This document shows, in pieces, positions 17,383 through 25,862 of a stretch of DNA of 64,000 nucleotides (position 1 is its first letter; every line of letters begins with the position of its first letter). The notes beneath the pieces are model-generated. The model searched no databases, had not been told where the DNA came from, and was given only the letters and a program-made list of their open reading frames with translations. Origin of the DNA: Deltaproteobacteria bacterium (GTDB lineage: Bacteria > Desulfobacterota > Desulfobacteria > Desulfobacterales > Desulfosarcinaceae); NCBI GenBank assembly GCA_021824175.1, contig JAKALP010000030.1:1-64000 (forward strand), read 5' to 3'. Made by a program: the position numbers and the translations under genes.

Positions 17383-18039
17383 TTACTTCAGGGCCCTGAT
17401 TTTGCGAATATCGGCGGATTTGCCCAGCATGACCAGTATATCGCTGTCCTTGATGACGAAATCGGCCGGTGGGACCAAAACAAAATTCTCCGGCACCAGC
17501 TCCTTGATGGCGATGATGTGGACATTGTACTTGGCGCGCAGATTGAGCTCTCGCAGACTGCGGCCAATGAAATCACGGGGCGGGTCCACCTGGACCAGAT
17601 CGAAATCTTCGGCCAGGGGAATAAAATCCAGTACATTGGGGCGCGACAGGTTGCTCGATACCCTCAGCGCCATGTCGCGTTCCGGATGAATGATCTCCGT
17701 GGCGCCGACCTTCTTGAGAATCTTGGCATGATCTTCATCCAGGGCTTTGACAAGAATTTTCTTCACGCCGATCTCATTTAAATAGAGGCAAATGAGAATG
17801 CTGACGCTGATTTTGGTTCCGGTGGAGACCACTACGCCATTCATGTGCTCCAAACCCAAAGATTTGAGCGCTTCCTTGTCCGTGGCGTCCATGACGATCG
17901 CCTCGGTGCAATATGGGTCAATGGCCTGGACCCTGCTTTTATCATCGTCTATGGCCAGTACTTCATTACCATCTTCGAAGAGCGCTTTGGCCGTGTGAAA
18001 TCCAAAATTGCCCAAGCCAATGACCGCAAATTTCTTCAT
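17383..18039 (-). CDS. Potassium uptake regulatory subunit (TrkA/KtrA, RCK domains)
   Basis: A 218-residue cytoplasmic gating protein. The RCK_N Rossmann domain begins at residue 4 (FAVIGLGNFGFHTAKAL, GxGxxG) and ends near 135; D30-D32 (IDDD) would bind the ribose of NAD(H)/ATP. The RCK_C domain covers about 140-218. It lies 21 bases after the TrkH-like gene on the same strand, so the two form a classic KtrAB/TrkAH operon. It would open or close the channel-like subunit in response to nucleotides. Confidence 0.9.
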   Translation of the reverse strand: MKKFAVIGLGNFGFHTAKALFEDGNEVLAIDDDKSRVQAIDPYCTEAIVMDATDKEALKSLGLEHMNGVVVSTGTKISVSILICLYLNEIGVKKILVKALDEDHAKILKKVGATEIIHPERDMALRVSSNLSRPNVLDFIPLAEDFDLVQVDPPRDFIGRSLRELNLRAKYNVHIIAIKELVPENFVLVPPADFVIKDSDILVMLGKSADIRKIRALK

Positions 18040-18060
18040 GATTAATCTCCCGATACTCTT

Positions 18061-19434
18061 CTATCCGATCATCATATTCTCTTCGGCGTACTCTTTGCGT
18101 CGGCCTGCTCCGTCGCCCACGACAATATAGGAAAAGGTGAGCACGCCCACGCGACCCACCAGCATGGTCAGAATAATCCACGATTTGCTCCAGGCGCCCA
18201 GCAAGGGCGTTACCCCCATGGAGAGGCCCACGGTGCCAAAGGCCGATACGGTCTCAAACAGATAGGGGAGAAACATGCGATGGGGCCCGGGAGTAGTAAT
18301 TGCGCCCGTGGTCTCTCCCGCCAGCAGCATGAAGGTCACCAGGGCGACAATGGTCGTCGCTAACAGGATCAGGGCCGTGCCCCGGTAAAGCGTCTCGGTG
18401 GGAATACTCTTTTTGAACATGTTGACCCGTTGCTGGCGGGTCAACCGGCTATAGGCAAAAGCGGTCAGCAAAGCCAGGGTGGTGGTTTTGACGCCGCCGC
18501 CGCAAGAACCCGGTGAAGCACCGAAGAACATCAGGAAAATCATTACAGCCAGGGAGGCGTCATGCAAGGAGGCGATGTCGATGGTGTTGAACCCGGCCGT
18601 GCGGCAGGTGATGGACTGAAATAAGGCATCCAGGGCAAAACCAGAGAAGAATCCAGGCTCAGCATGGGTTGGGTATTCCAACATGGCCAGTAGCAGGGCA
18701 CCGCCAACAATCAGTATCAGAGTGGTCCAGAGGACGGCCTTGGTATGAATGGAAAGCTTTTTGCGGGTGGTGCGCCGGCTGGTCCACGACTGGATTTCAT
18801 ACAATACGGGAAACCCGATGCCGCCAACGATGATCAGGGTTGCTACCGTGCCGACCACGCCGGCATGGTCACTGTAGCGCATCAGGTTCTCCGGGAAGAG
18901 TGAAAAACCGGCGTTGCAAAAGGCGCTGATGGAGTGAAAAAGTGCATAGTAGACCGCTTTGAAAAACGGGAACTCTTCGAACCAGAAGAGAGCCAACAGG
19001 ATCGCGCCGATACACTCGATGCCCAGGGTGACGAAGATGATGTTTTTAACCAGATCGATGATGTCCTTGCGCGGCGTATGGGCAAATGTATCCTGCATGG
19101 CCATGCGCTGGCGGATGGAGATGCTTTTGCCGATCCAGCGAAAGAGGGCGACCGAAATGGTCGTGACCCCCAGTCCACCGATCTGGATCAGCAAAAGAAT
19201 GACCCCTTGACCGAAAAGAGTGAAAAAGGTGCCGGTGTCCACCACGGTCAGGCCGGTCACGCAAACAGCGGAGGTGGCAGTAAAGAGAGCATTGATAAAA
19301 GTGATGGGTTCGTTTTTCGTGGACAGGGGGAGCATCAGCAGCAGGGTGCCCAGGAAAATCACCGAAAGGAAGCTGATCAATACCAATACGGCTGGGTGGA
19401 GTTTGAGCAATTTGTTTTTAGGGGAGCTTCTCAT
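18061..19434 (-). CDS. Potassium transporter, TrkH/KtrB family
   Basis: A 457-residue integral membrane protein with eight or more hydrophobic segments in the four-repeat M1-P-M2 architecture. Selectivity-filter-like glycines are visible in SAVCVTGLTVVDTG, SAFCNAGFSLF, TCRTAGFNTID and SAFGTVGLSMG. It takes up K+ (possibly Na+-coupled) with the RCK protein encoded just downstream. The promoter is likely in the 19435-19696 gap, shared with the divergent DUF362-like gene. Confidence 0.92.
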   Translation of the reverse strand: MRSSPKNKLLKLHPAVLVLISFLSVIFLGTLLLMLPLSTKNEPITFINALFTATSAVCVTGLTVVDTGTFFTLFGQGVILLLIQIGGLGVTTISVALFRWIGKSISIRQRMAMQDTFAHTPRKDIIDLVKNIIFVTLGIECIGAILLALFWFEEFPFFKAVYYALFHSISAFCNAGFSLFPENLMRYSDHAGVVGTVATLIIVGGIGFPVLYEIQSWTSRRTTRKKLSIHTKAVLWTTLILIVGGALLLAMLEYPTHAEPGFFSGFALDALFQSITCRTAGFNTIDIASLHDASLAVMIFLMFFGASPGSCGGGVKTTTLALLTAFAYSRLTRQQRVNMFKKSIPTETLYRGTALILLATTIVALVTFMLLAGETTGAITTPGPHRMFLPYLFETVSAFGTVGLSMGVTPLLGAWSKSWIILTMLVGRVGVLTFSYIVVGDGAGRRKEYAEENMMIG

Positions 19435-19696
19435 GGGATCATTTGACTTTATTCAAGTAAGGGCAACGTAGCGCGTTTTTCCTCATGATGCAAGGTGCCG
19501 CAATGAGCGATTGACTTATCCAGCATGAATTGACATACTTGCGAGGCTTATTTGTCCCCCCAACAATGATCCATCGTTTTCCGTATCCTTTCATAGATCC
19601 ATAACTTTTTGGCGGTGCCGGGTAATTCAGAACCTCGGAGCGCGGCAAGATGGTTTGCCGTGGTCCCCTTAGTCAACCAAGGGAGGGAGAAACATC

Positions 19697-20827
19697 ATGA
19701 AGAAAGAAGATCGTCAAGAAATCAAGATCGAGCGCCGGGAATTTTTGATCAGGTCATTGCAGATTGGATGCGGCGGCATTGCCGGGCTGTCGCTGTCCGC
19801 TATGTTGCCGGGCTGTGACGGCGGCAGCTCTTCGAGCAGCTCCACAAGCTCGTCGAGCAGTTCAACCACCAGCTCTTCCAGCGGCGGATGTAACCCAAGT
19901 TCTAATTGTGCGGGCACCAGTGTGCGTTCCGGGTACCGGCCGGTGGTCAGCAGCGCCTGGATCAAGAAGGGAACTCACGAGAGCAGCTACAACCTTTATA
20001 AATCCATGGTGGAAGCAGCCACCGATTTCTCGTGGCTGGCTAAAAACGATAGAGTTTTAATAAAGCTGGCCTTGAACTCGGCCAATGCTTTCCCCGCCAC
20101 GACCGACCCGTGGTCCCTGGGCTGCATGCTTGATCTTTTGAAAGAAAAGGGGGCGGGCACCATTTTAGTGGGGGATCAGTCGGGGATCTATCAGAGCAAC
20201 AGCACCCAGACCTGTATGAATAACAGTGGGTTGATGAGCGTCATCAATGCCAAAGGGGCCACACCGGTCTATTTTGAAAACGGCGGTTTTTTTACGGCCT
20301 CGGCCGCCAACTGGTCCGGCAGCGTGAGCATTACCAACTATGTCAATCAGGTGGACCACATTATTTATCTGCCGCGCATTGCCACTCATTCCCTGGCCGA
20401 TAAGACCTTCAGTCTCAAGATCGCGGTGGGTTTCTTAAATTCCAGCAGCCGCAGAACCATGCACAGCGGCACCATCACCAATCTCTACCCGAGCATTAAC
20501 GACATTGCCAATATCAAAAGCCGTTTCCGTTTGAGCGTCACCTCGGCGCGTAAAGTAATGACCACGGGCGGCCCAGACAGCGGCACCATCGTGGAGCCGG
20601 ATCAAGGACTGATATTTGCTTCTTCCGACCTGCTGGCCGCCGACATCATGGCCGGCGCGTTTCTGGAAGTGGTCAAGGGAACAACCAACGACATTTACTG
20701 CCACCAAGCCGTGCAAAGTTATGTGGCCAGAAACGGTAACATTGAAAAACTCATTTGGGACAGCCTCAACACCCATCCGGACAGCACGGTCACCAATGCC
20801 TTGATCAGTTCGCTGAAGAAGGTATAG
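19697..20827 (+). CDS. Secreted DUF362-like protein with Tat-type leader and Ser-rich linker
   Basis: A 376-residue exported protein. The leader has RREFLIRS and a hydrophobic stretch (IAGLSLSAML), a Tat-like signal followed by a Cys (LPGC) that could be lipidated. Next is a run of about 25 mostly Ser/Thr residues, a flexible tether. The remaining 300 residues follow a DUF362 pattern (VLIKLALNSANAFPATTDPWSLGCMLDLLKEKG; VGDQSG) and lack ferredoxin-type Cys clusters. Role unknown; Tat export hints at a protein folded before export. GGGAGGGAG precedes the ATG. A strong terminator follows at 20860. Confidence 0.72.
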   Translation: MKKEDRQEIKIERREFLIRSLQIGCGGIAGLSLSAMLPGCDGGSSSSSSTSSSSSSTTSSSSGGCNPSSNCAGTSVRSGYRPVVSSAWIKKGTHESSYNLYKSMVEAATDFSWLAKNDRVLIKLALNSANAFPATTDPWSLGCMLDLLKEKGAGTILVGDQSGIYQSNSTQTCMNNSGLMSVINAKGATPVYFENGGFFTASAANWSGSVSITNYVNQVDHIIYLPRIATHSLADKTFSLKIAVGFLNSSSRRTMHSGTITNLYPSINDIANIKSRFRLSVTSARKVMTTGGPDSGTIVEPDQGLIFASSDLLAADIMAGAFLEVVKGTTNDIYCHQAVQSYVARNGNIEKLIWDSLNTHPDSTVTNALISSLKKV

Positions 20828-20859
20828 GAATTTGTAGAAGCACATTATAGCAATAAGAA

Positions 20860-20881
20860 GGCGGGCGCGGCCCGCCTTTTT
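20860..20881 (+). terminator. Rho-independent terminator
   Basis: GGCGGGC, loop GCG, GCCCGCC, then five T (20877-20881). It lies 33 bases after the stop of the DUF362-like gene and matches the standard intrinsic terminator pattern. Confidence 0.85.
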
Positions 20882-20936
20882 ACTTCACGTTCTGGATTAA
20901 ACTTTCGATGATGTATCGCCGTGCTCGACAATATAA

Positions 20937-21016
20937 AACCATAGAGGGCGCAGAGGACACAGAGATCCACCTTGTGTGAATGTCGGATCTCTGTGCTCGT
21001 GGTGGCCTCTGTGGTT
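20937..21016. repeat. CACAGAG-type palindrome, second copy
   Basis: The left arm (20937-20968, ACCATAGAGGGCGCAGAGG...) and right arm (20985-21016, ...GGTGGCCTCTGTGGTT) are complementary with a few mismatches. Same word family as 7144-7206. Confidence 0.7.
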
Positions 21017-21047
21017 AAAAGAAGGGACCATATCTCTGAGGCTGCTT

Positions 21048-21194
21048 AGAAGCGGTTTCAAAACCTCCCCTCGAGCTCAAATCCTTTGTTGTGCCGAAAG
21101 GTTCAATCCTCAAAATACTCCATGTATTCCTGCGGTTGAACCTTTCGGCCCGTCGCGGCCTTGAGCCCGATTGAAGGTTTTGAAACCATTTCTA
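21048..21194. repeat. Large palindromic element, copy A (core on minus strand)
   Basis: Arms 21048-21065 (TAGAAGCGGTTTCAAAACC) and 21176-21194 pair almost perfectly; inner arms around GCCGAAAGGTTCAA (21092-21105) and TTGAACCTTTCGGC pair too. The centre, read on the minus strand, is CCGCAGGAATAC, four bases, AGTATTTTGAGGATT. The right arm includes the stop codon of the FAD oxidoreductase gene. See copies B (40113), C (52742) and D (58123). Confidence 0.8.
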
Positions 21195-22337
21195 GAATGC
21201 GAGCAAGGGATAGTATTCGTCAAAATACTCCAGCGCGGCATTGATCCATTTGCCGAAGATATCCAGTTGATCGCTTGATGCATTGACGATGTCGAAATCG
21301 CGCCGCAAAGACGTCAGCCCGTGTCGCCACTGCTGTTGATACGATTCCAGATACTGGCGAAAATCGTTGCCCTGAATACACTCGACGGCGCTTTGGCCGG
21401 CCGCTTGTCCCGTGGTGGCGGCATAATAAGTGCTACAATTGCTCAAGTAGGCCGGACTGTCAAAGCCCATGGCCGCGCCGCCAATCAGCAGGCCTGGGCG
21501 GCAGAGATCCTGGAAAACACCAAAACCATCGATTTCATGCACATGGATGCTGGCCTGATGCAAACCGGTGTCACCGAGCAGTTCGCGTGCGACGGTATGG
21601 TTTGAAAACAGATCAAGAAACTTCTGCTTTGCTTCCGCCGGGCTGTTATCGGCAAATTGCCCTTCGCAGCATACCGTGTGGCCGAAGGCGTGCACAATGT
21701 AGAAGTCAAAGGTACCTTTTTGATAGAATTCCCAGGATTTGTCTTTTAGCCGATGAACCAGCCCATGGTCTCCGTTGTCGAGGGTGGCGATGACTTTTAC
21801 TTTTTTTTGGAACTTCACTACCTTGGCGGGCCATGCTCGGCAACGATCGAACCCAAAGGATTTGGCACCGCCTAAACCGCCACAAAAGATACATAACGTT
21901 GCGGAGATTTCTTCACCCGAGTCCAATTGCAAGCCAGTGACGCGCTGTCCATCATCAATCAGGCGGGCCGCTTGAGTTGAATAGCGCAAAGATATGTTGG
22001 GGATTTTTTGAATCCGTTGGTGCAACGCTTCAATAAAAGCATCGCTTCTCAAATAGACAAACCAAGCCGACTCATCCGGATAGGCAAAGTCAAAAGCAAT
22101 CTTGCGGCCGGTGATATTTACAAATCCTTTGGTCACCGTGGCCCCGAAGGGCACCTGCAAATTTAAAGATTTAAAATCCCTGTACATCATGTAGACCGCA
22201 AATGGGTCCGAGCCCATCTCCAAGAGGCTTTTTTGTTCTATCAGAAGAACATTCGCACCGGATCTGGCCGCCGCGGCGGCAGCAAATGTGCCGCTGATGC
22301 CGGCGCCGATCACCACGATATCATAGCAGGTATCCAT
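21192..22337 (-). CDS. FAD-dependent oxidoreductase, geranylgeranyl reductase/FixC-like
   Basis: A 381-residue flavoprotein. The N-terminal Rossmann motif is VIGAGISGTFAAAAAARSG, followed by an acidic residue at the end of strand 2 (LLIEQKS). The second FAD-contact region is LLIGGAAMGFDSPAYLS, as in the geranylgeranyl-reductase/FixC group. The start was set at 22337 because AAGGAG lies six bases upstream; a GTG at 22355 overlaps that site. The substrate is not evident. Monocistronic here, with a large palindrome at its end. Confidence 0.78.
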   Translation of the reverse strand: MDTCYDIVVIGAGISGTFAAAAAARSGANVLLIEQKSLLEMGSDPFAVYMMYRDFKSLNLQVPFGATVTKGFVNITGRKIAFDFAYPDESAWFVYLRSDAFIEALHQRIQKIPNISLRYSTQAARLIDDGQRVTGLQLDSGEEISATLCIFCGGLGGAKSFGFDRCRAWPAKVVKFQKKVKVIATLDNGDHGLVHRLKDKSWEFYQKGTFDFYIVHAFGHTVCCEGQFADNSPAEAKQKFLDLFSNHTVARELLGDTGLHQASIHVHEIDGFGVFQDLCRPGLLIGGAAMGFDSPAYLSNCSTYYAATTGQAAGQSAVECIQGNDFRQYLESYQQQWRHGLTSLRRDFDIVNASSDQLDIFGKWINAALEYFDEYYPLLAF

Positions 22338-22699
22338 AGGGAGCTCCTTCCACACAACACAACTTGAGCGCGTTAAGGCGAATATCGCTCTTGTTCCTGG
22401 GGGGTAGTATTAATTTGATGGGGCGCCCTTTGCAGGACTATCCGCAGGGACCGCCGCCTGGGTGGAGCAATCGTCACGCGTAAGAGGGCAAGGGAAACAA
22501 CTGAAGACGCGCTTAACTTTGTTACACTGAATGGATGGAGCGGATCAGCGGCCTCCCCATTAGCATAGGGTAAGATGGGAAGCAATAGATAACATTTGTT
22601 AAAATTGTAACTATTTAATAAACAGGACTTAATATTAAGCCACATTATTACGTATTGATATTACGCTAATAATCAACAAATTTTAAAAAATTGGGTCGA
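22338..22699. other. Divergent intergenic region, AT-rich in its second half
   Basis: About 360 bp between the divergent FAD oxidoreductase and MarR genes. The second half is AT-rich, with short palindromes such as CTTAATATTAAG near 22629. A minus-strand frame at 22373-22645 has no protein-like pattern and is not called. Confidence 0.5.
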
Positions 22700-22730
22700 T
22701 TGACAAGCAAAAATTAATAAGATAATCTTA
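22700..22730 (+). promoter_or_regulatory. Promoter with overlapping palindromic operator of marR
   Basis: TTGACA at 22700-22705, a 17-base spacer, then TAATCT at 22723-22728. The -10 lies inside a perfect palindrome TAAGAT-A-ATCTTA (22718-22730), the size and symmetry of a MarR-family operator, so self-repression is likely. The expected transcript start is close to the ATG at 22736, so the mRNA may be leaderless; no ribosome binding site is visible before that ATG. Confidence 0.6.
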
Positions 22731-22735
22731 ACAAT

Positions 22736-23224
22736 ATGACACCGCCTGATACCACCATCGAACCGGCTATGGACACCGCCAGTCAACTCCATCTGAGCGC
22801 CCTTCGACTTTTCCGGGTGATGAGAGCCATGCGGCCCGCCCAAGGCCTTGGTTCCGCCAGGATGAGCGTGCTTGGGCGACTCTATAAGGGCGGCGTGGCC
22901 ACAGCGACCGATTTATCCAATTTTCTGCGCATCCAGCCACAATCCGTTACCCGGCTGCTCGCTGATCTAGAGCGCCAAAAGCTGATTACGCGGCGGCCCA
23001 ATGATGCCGATCGTCGTCAAACTTTGATCGAGATCACGGCGGACGGCGTGAGCGAACTGACCGAAGAAATTCGCCATCAACGCCTTGTACTGGCTCGCGC
23101 CATGGCAGAGGCACTCTCCCCGGTGGAGCAAGAGATTCTCAGGCTCGCGGCAATCTTGATCGATCGGCTGGCCGTTGCCGCCGAAGCAGGAATAATCGCC
23201 GACCCGGAGGGAGGAAAGCAATAG
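22736..23224 (+). CDS. MarR-family transcriptional regulator
   Basis: A 162-residue winged-helix repressor. The wHTH region is about residues 50-110: TATDLSNFLRIQPQSVTRLLADLERQKLITR and then the wing PNDADRRQTLIEIT (the conserved D-x-R-x-R of MarR). Flanking helices would form the dimer interface. It lies 55 bases before a DHA2 exporter on the same strand, the common arrangement where a MarR protein represses its own efflux pump until a toxic ligand binds. See the palindrome at its promoter. Confidence 0.9.
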   Translation: MTPPDTTIEPAMDTASQLHLSALRLFRVMRAMRPAQGLGSARMSVLGRLYKGGVATATDLSNFLRIQPQSVTRLLADLERQKLITRRPNDADRRQTLIEITADGVSELTEEIRHQRLVLARAMAEALSPVEQEILRLAAILIDRLAVAAEAGIIADPEGGKQ

Positions 23225-23279
23225 AAGTATTAAGTGAGATGGCATGTAATACTTCAACCCACCAACGAGCACGACTACT

Positions 23280-24929
23280 ATGAAAATCGGCATGAAAATG
23301 GAATCAGCGGATACCCCAGCTCAAGCAGCGGGCCTATCAACATTGCCACGGCAAAAGAAACTCATGACCATGGCCGGCGTGTTCATGGCCATGTTTCTCT
23401 CCTCTCTGGATCACACCATTGTCGGCACGGCCATGCCGCGCATCATGGCGGATTTGGGCGGTTTTGGTCAATACACCTTGATTTCGTCCGTCTATATCGT
23501 GGCTTCCGCCATTGTCATGCCCATCACGGGCCGATTGACCGATATGTACGGCCGCAAGCCGTTTTACGTCGGGGGGTTGATCATCTTCATCGCTTCATCA
23601 GTGGGTTGCGGATTTAGCCACACGCTCGCGCAGATGGTGATTTGGCGAGCCATCAAAGGGCTCGGGGGCGGCATCATGATGGCCACCGGCTTTACGGTGA
23701 TCGGCGACCTTTTCCCGCCGGCCAGGCGCGGCCGCTACATCGGCATTGGCAGCGCCCTCTTTGGCTTGGCCGCGGTGGTCGGCCCGATTTTAGGCGGTAT
23801 TATTACAGATCGGTTCTCCTGGCCCTGGGTCTTTTTCATCAATGTCCCCTTGGGGGTAGTGGTCGTCATTTTATTTTTGATCTATTTCCCGTATATGCGT
23901 CCGGATTCAAAGCCGCACCGCATCGATTTTGCAGGCATCATTACCCTGATTTTAACGGTGCTCTCCTTCATGCTGGCCCTGGCCTGGGGAGGCGGCAGAT
24001 ATCCCTGGTTTTCAGTCCAGATAGCGGTGGTCATGGGTTTCAGTTTGGCGATGCTGGCCATTTTTATATGGATCGAGTGGCATTGCCAGGAGCCGATCCT
24101 TCCGCTGTCGCTCTTTGGAAACTCCATCGTCGTGCTTTGCCTGGCCATTATTTTTCTCAGCGGCTTTGGCATGTACGGCAGCGTGATTTTTATTCCGTTG
24201 TTTTTTCAGGGTGTGCTCGGCGTAACTGCCACCACCAGCGGCAGCATTCTCACGCCCATGATGCTGGGCGTCATCGGCGGAAGTTTTATCTCCGGCAATC
24301 TCATGTCCCGGGCCGGCGGCCACTACAAAAGACAGGGCTATGCGGGCATCGCCGTAATGGCGCTGGGCATGTGGCTGCTTTCCAGAATGGATGCCGGCAC
24401 CAGCACCACGCACGGTCTGATCAATGTCGCGCTGGCCGGCTTTGGCCTTGGCATCACACTGCCGCTCTACACCATCGCATTGCAAAATGCCGTTCCGTAC
24501 GGCCTGCTAGGAGTGGCGACTTCTTCCGCACCGTTCTTTCGCTTATTGGGAGGGGCTTGCGGTTTGGCTATTTTTGGTGCGGTCATGCGTCATCGTTTTG
24601 CTCTGGAGCTCAGGAGCGGGCTTTCAGAATCGTTGAAGGCCGCCTTGCCCCAGGACTTGTTGCTGAATATGGCCAACAACCCCCAGGTGCTGGTTGATCC
24701 GGAACGCCAGAAACAACTTGAAGTGGCTTTAACCCAGGCCGCTTCCCAGGTTGCCGGGGCCGACTTGTTCCAGCAACTGCTGCAAAGTTTACGGCATTGC
24801 CTGGAAGCTGCACTGTCGCGCACCTTCTTCGTGGCGCTCATTACGGTTGTTATTGCCTTGGTCTGCCATCTGTTTCTCAAAGAAATACCTCTGCGGGCGC
24901 GGCATACGCCCTCGGATATGGTGGGCTGA
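23280..24929 (+). CDS. Multidrug efflux MFS transporter, DHA2/EmrB-like
   Basis: A 549-residue inner-membrane drug:proton antiporter with 14 predicted helices. Helix 1 carries SSLDHTIVGTAMPRI (the D-x-T-x-V-x-x-A-x-P motif of DHA2), motif A is GRLTDMYGRKP, and motif C-like glycines are in LFGLAAVVGPILGG. A long periplasmic loop precedes the last helix (residues about 440-515). Co-oriented with the MarR gene. Several Met near the N-terminus leave the start uncertain; the first ATG was kept, with no strong ribosome binding site. Confidence 0.9.
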   Translation: MKIGMKMESADTPAQAAGLSTLPRQKKLMTMAGVFMAMFLSSLDHTIVGTAMPRIMADLGGFGQYTLISSVYIVASAIVMPITGRLTDMYGRKPFYVGGLIIFIASSVGCGFSHTLAQMVIWRAIKGLGGGIMMATGFTVIGDLFPPARRGRYIGIGSALFGLAAVVGPILGGIITDRFSWPWVFFINVPLGVVVVILFLIYFPYMRPDSKPHRIDFAGIITLILTVLSFMLALAWGGGRYPWFSVQIAVVMGFSLAMLAIFIWIEWHCQEPILPLSLFGNSIVVLCLAIIFLSGFGMYGSVIFIPLFFQGVLGVTATTSGSILTPMMLGVIGGSFISGNLMSRAGGHYKRQGYAGIAVMALGMWLLSRMDAGTSTTHGLINVALAGFGLGITLPLYTIALQNAVPYGLLGVATSSAPFFRLLGGACGLAIFGAVMRHRFALELRSGLSESLKAALPQDLLLNMANNPQVLVDPERQKQLEVALTQAASQVAGADLFQQLLQSLRHCLEAALSRTFFVALITVVIALVCHLFLKEIPLRARHTPSDMVG

Positions 24930-24959
24930 GGCCGGCCTGCTTTCTTCTTCTATTCCTCT

Positions 24960-25745
24960 CTACCATTGCACCTTGAGCCGCCGCGCCAGATCGGATTCCT
25001 GGATCAGGCTCAAGGTGTCGAGGAACAGGGGCCAAAAGCTGCCTGGCCCTTGGCAGCGTTCGGCCGCCATTTCACCCGCCACGCCCATGAGCGCCATGGC
25101 ATGGGCCGCGGCTTTAAGGGGCGAGTCATTGACGGCCGCAAAGGCGCCGGTTACGGCCGACGCCGTGCATCCCATGCCCGTCACCCGCGCCATGAGGGGA
25201 TGGCCATTGGCTACCCGCACGGCTTTATCGCCTTGTACTATCAAATCCACCGGCCCGCTGACCGACACCACGGCGCCCGTGGCGCGGGAGAGTTCCGTCG
25301 CCTCATTTTCGATTTGATCGGGCCGCAAAAGGCTATCGACCCCCTTGCCGCCGGAGCCGGCGTGCAACAACGCATGAATCTCCGAAGCATTGCCCCGGAT
25401 GATGCTGGGCCGTGCGTTTTGAATCAGCTCCTGGGCCGCGCGCGAGCGCAGGCGGGTGGCACCGCACCCCACCGGATCAAAGACCAGCGGAACTCCGTTT
25501 TTCTTTGCGGCCCTGCCGGCCAGCAGCATGGCTTCCACCCATGGCGGACTCAAGGTGCCGATGTTGATGACCAGAGCGCCGGCCACGGCCGCCAGTTCTT
25601 CTACTTCTTCCACGGCATGGGCCATCACCGGCGAGGCTCCGACCGCCAGCAGCGCGTTGGCGGTCGTATTCATCACCACATAATTGGTGATGTTATGAAC
25701 AAGGGGTGACTTCTCTCTAATGGTAACGATATCCTGCCACGGCAT
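24960..25745 (-). CDS. thiM: Hydroxyethylthiazole kinase
   Basis: A 261-residue salvage enzyme that phosphorylates 4-methyl-5-(2-hydroxyethyl)thiazole with ATP for thiamine synthesis. Signatures are PLVHNITNYVVMN near the N-terminus, VFDPVGCGAT, and GMGCTASAVTGAF with the conserved catalytic-site Cys. The start at 25745 has AGGAG seven bases upstream; ten upstream residues in the longer frame are not needed. No other thi genes are adjacent and the leader shows no TPP riboswitch consensus. The upstream gene on the same strand is a nucleoside transporter. Confidence 0.93.
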   Translation of the reverse strand: MPWQDIVTIREKSPLVHNITNYVVMNTTANALLAVGASPVMAHAVEEVEELAAVAGALVINIGTLSPPWVEAMLLAGRAAKKNGVPLVFDPVGCGATRLRSRAAQELIQNARPSIIRGNASEIHALLHAGSGGKGVDSLLRPDQIENEATELSRATGAVVSVSGPVDLIVQGDKAVRVANGHPLMARVTGMGCTASAVTGAFAAVNDSPLKAAAHAMALMGVAGEMAAERCQGPGSFWPLFLDTLSLIQESDLARRLKVQW

Positions 25746-25862
25746 AACAATCTCCTGGTTGCGGGTTTGAAGCAAATGGAAGCGAAGGGAAGAAAAGTGC
25801 TCGATAGCGGAGCGCAGGGATCGTATATTTTTGCTGATGTGAACACGCTAAACCGGCACACC

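Noticed and set aside
21085-21150. tRNA-like GGTTCAATCC block
   Set aside because: It belongs to the palindrome arm (copy A); no cloverleaf or CCA end can be drawn.
22373-22645. 90-codon minus-strand frame upstream of the FAD gene
   Set aside because: Low-complexity translation without protein-like pattern or ribosome binding site; it covers the promoter region of the MarR gene.
25746-25862. TPP riboswitch upstream of thiM
   Set aside because: The region has none of the conserved TPP-riboswitch blocks (CUGAGA, ACCUGA, GGAU...); the gap is too short after the transporter gene.
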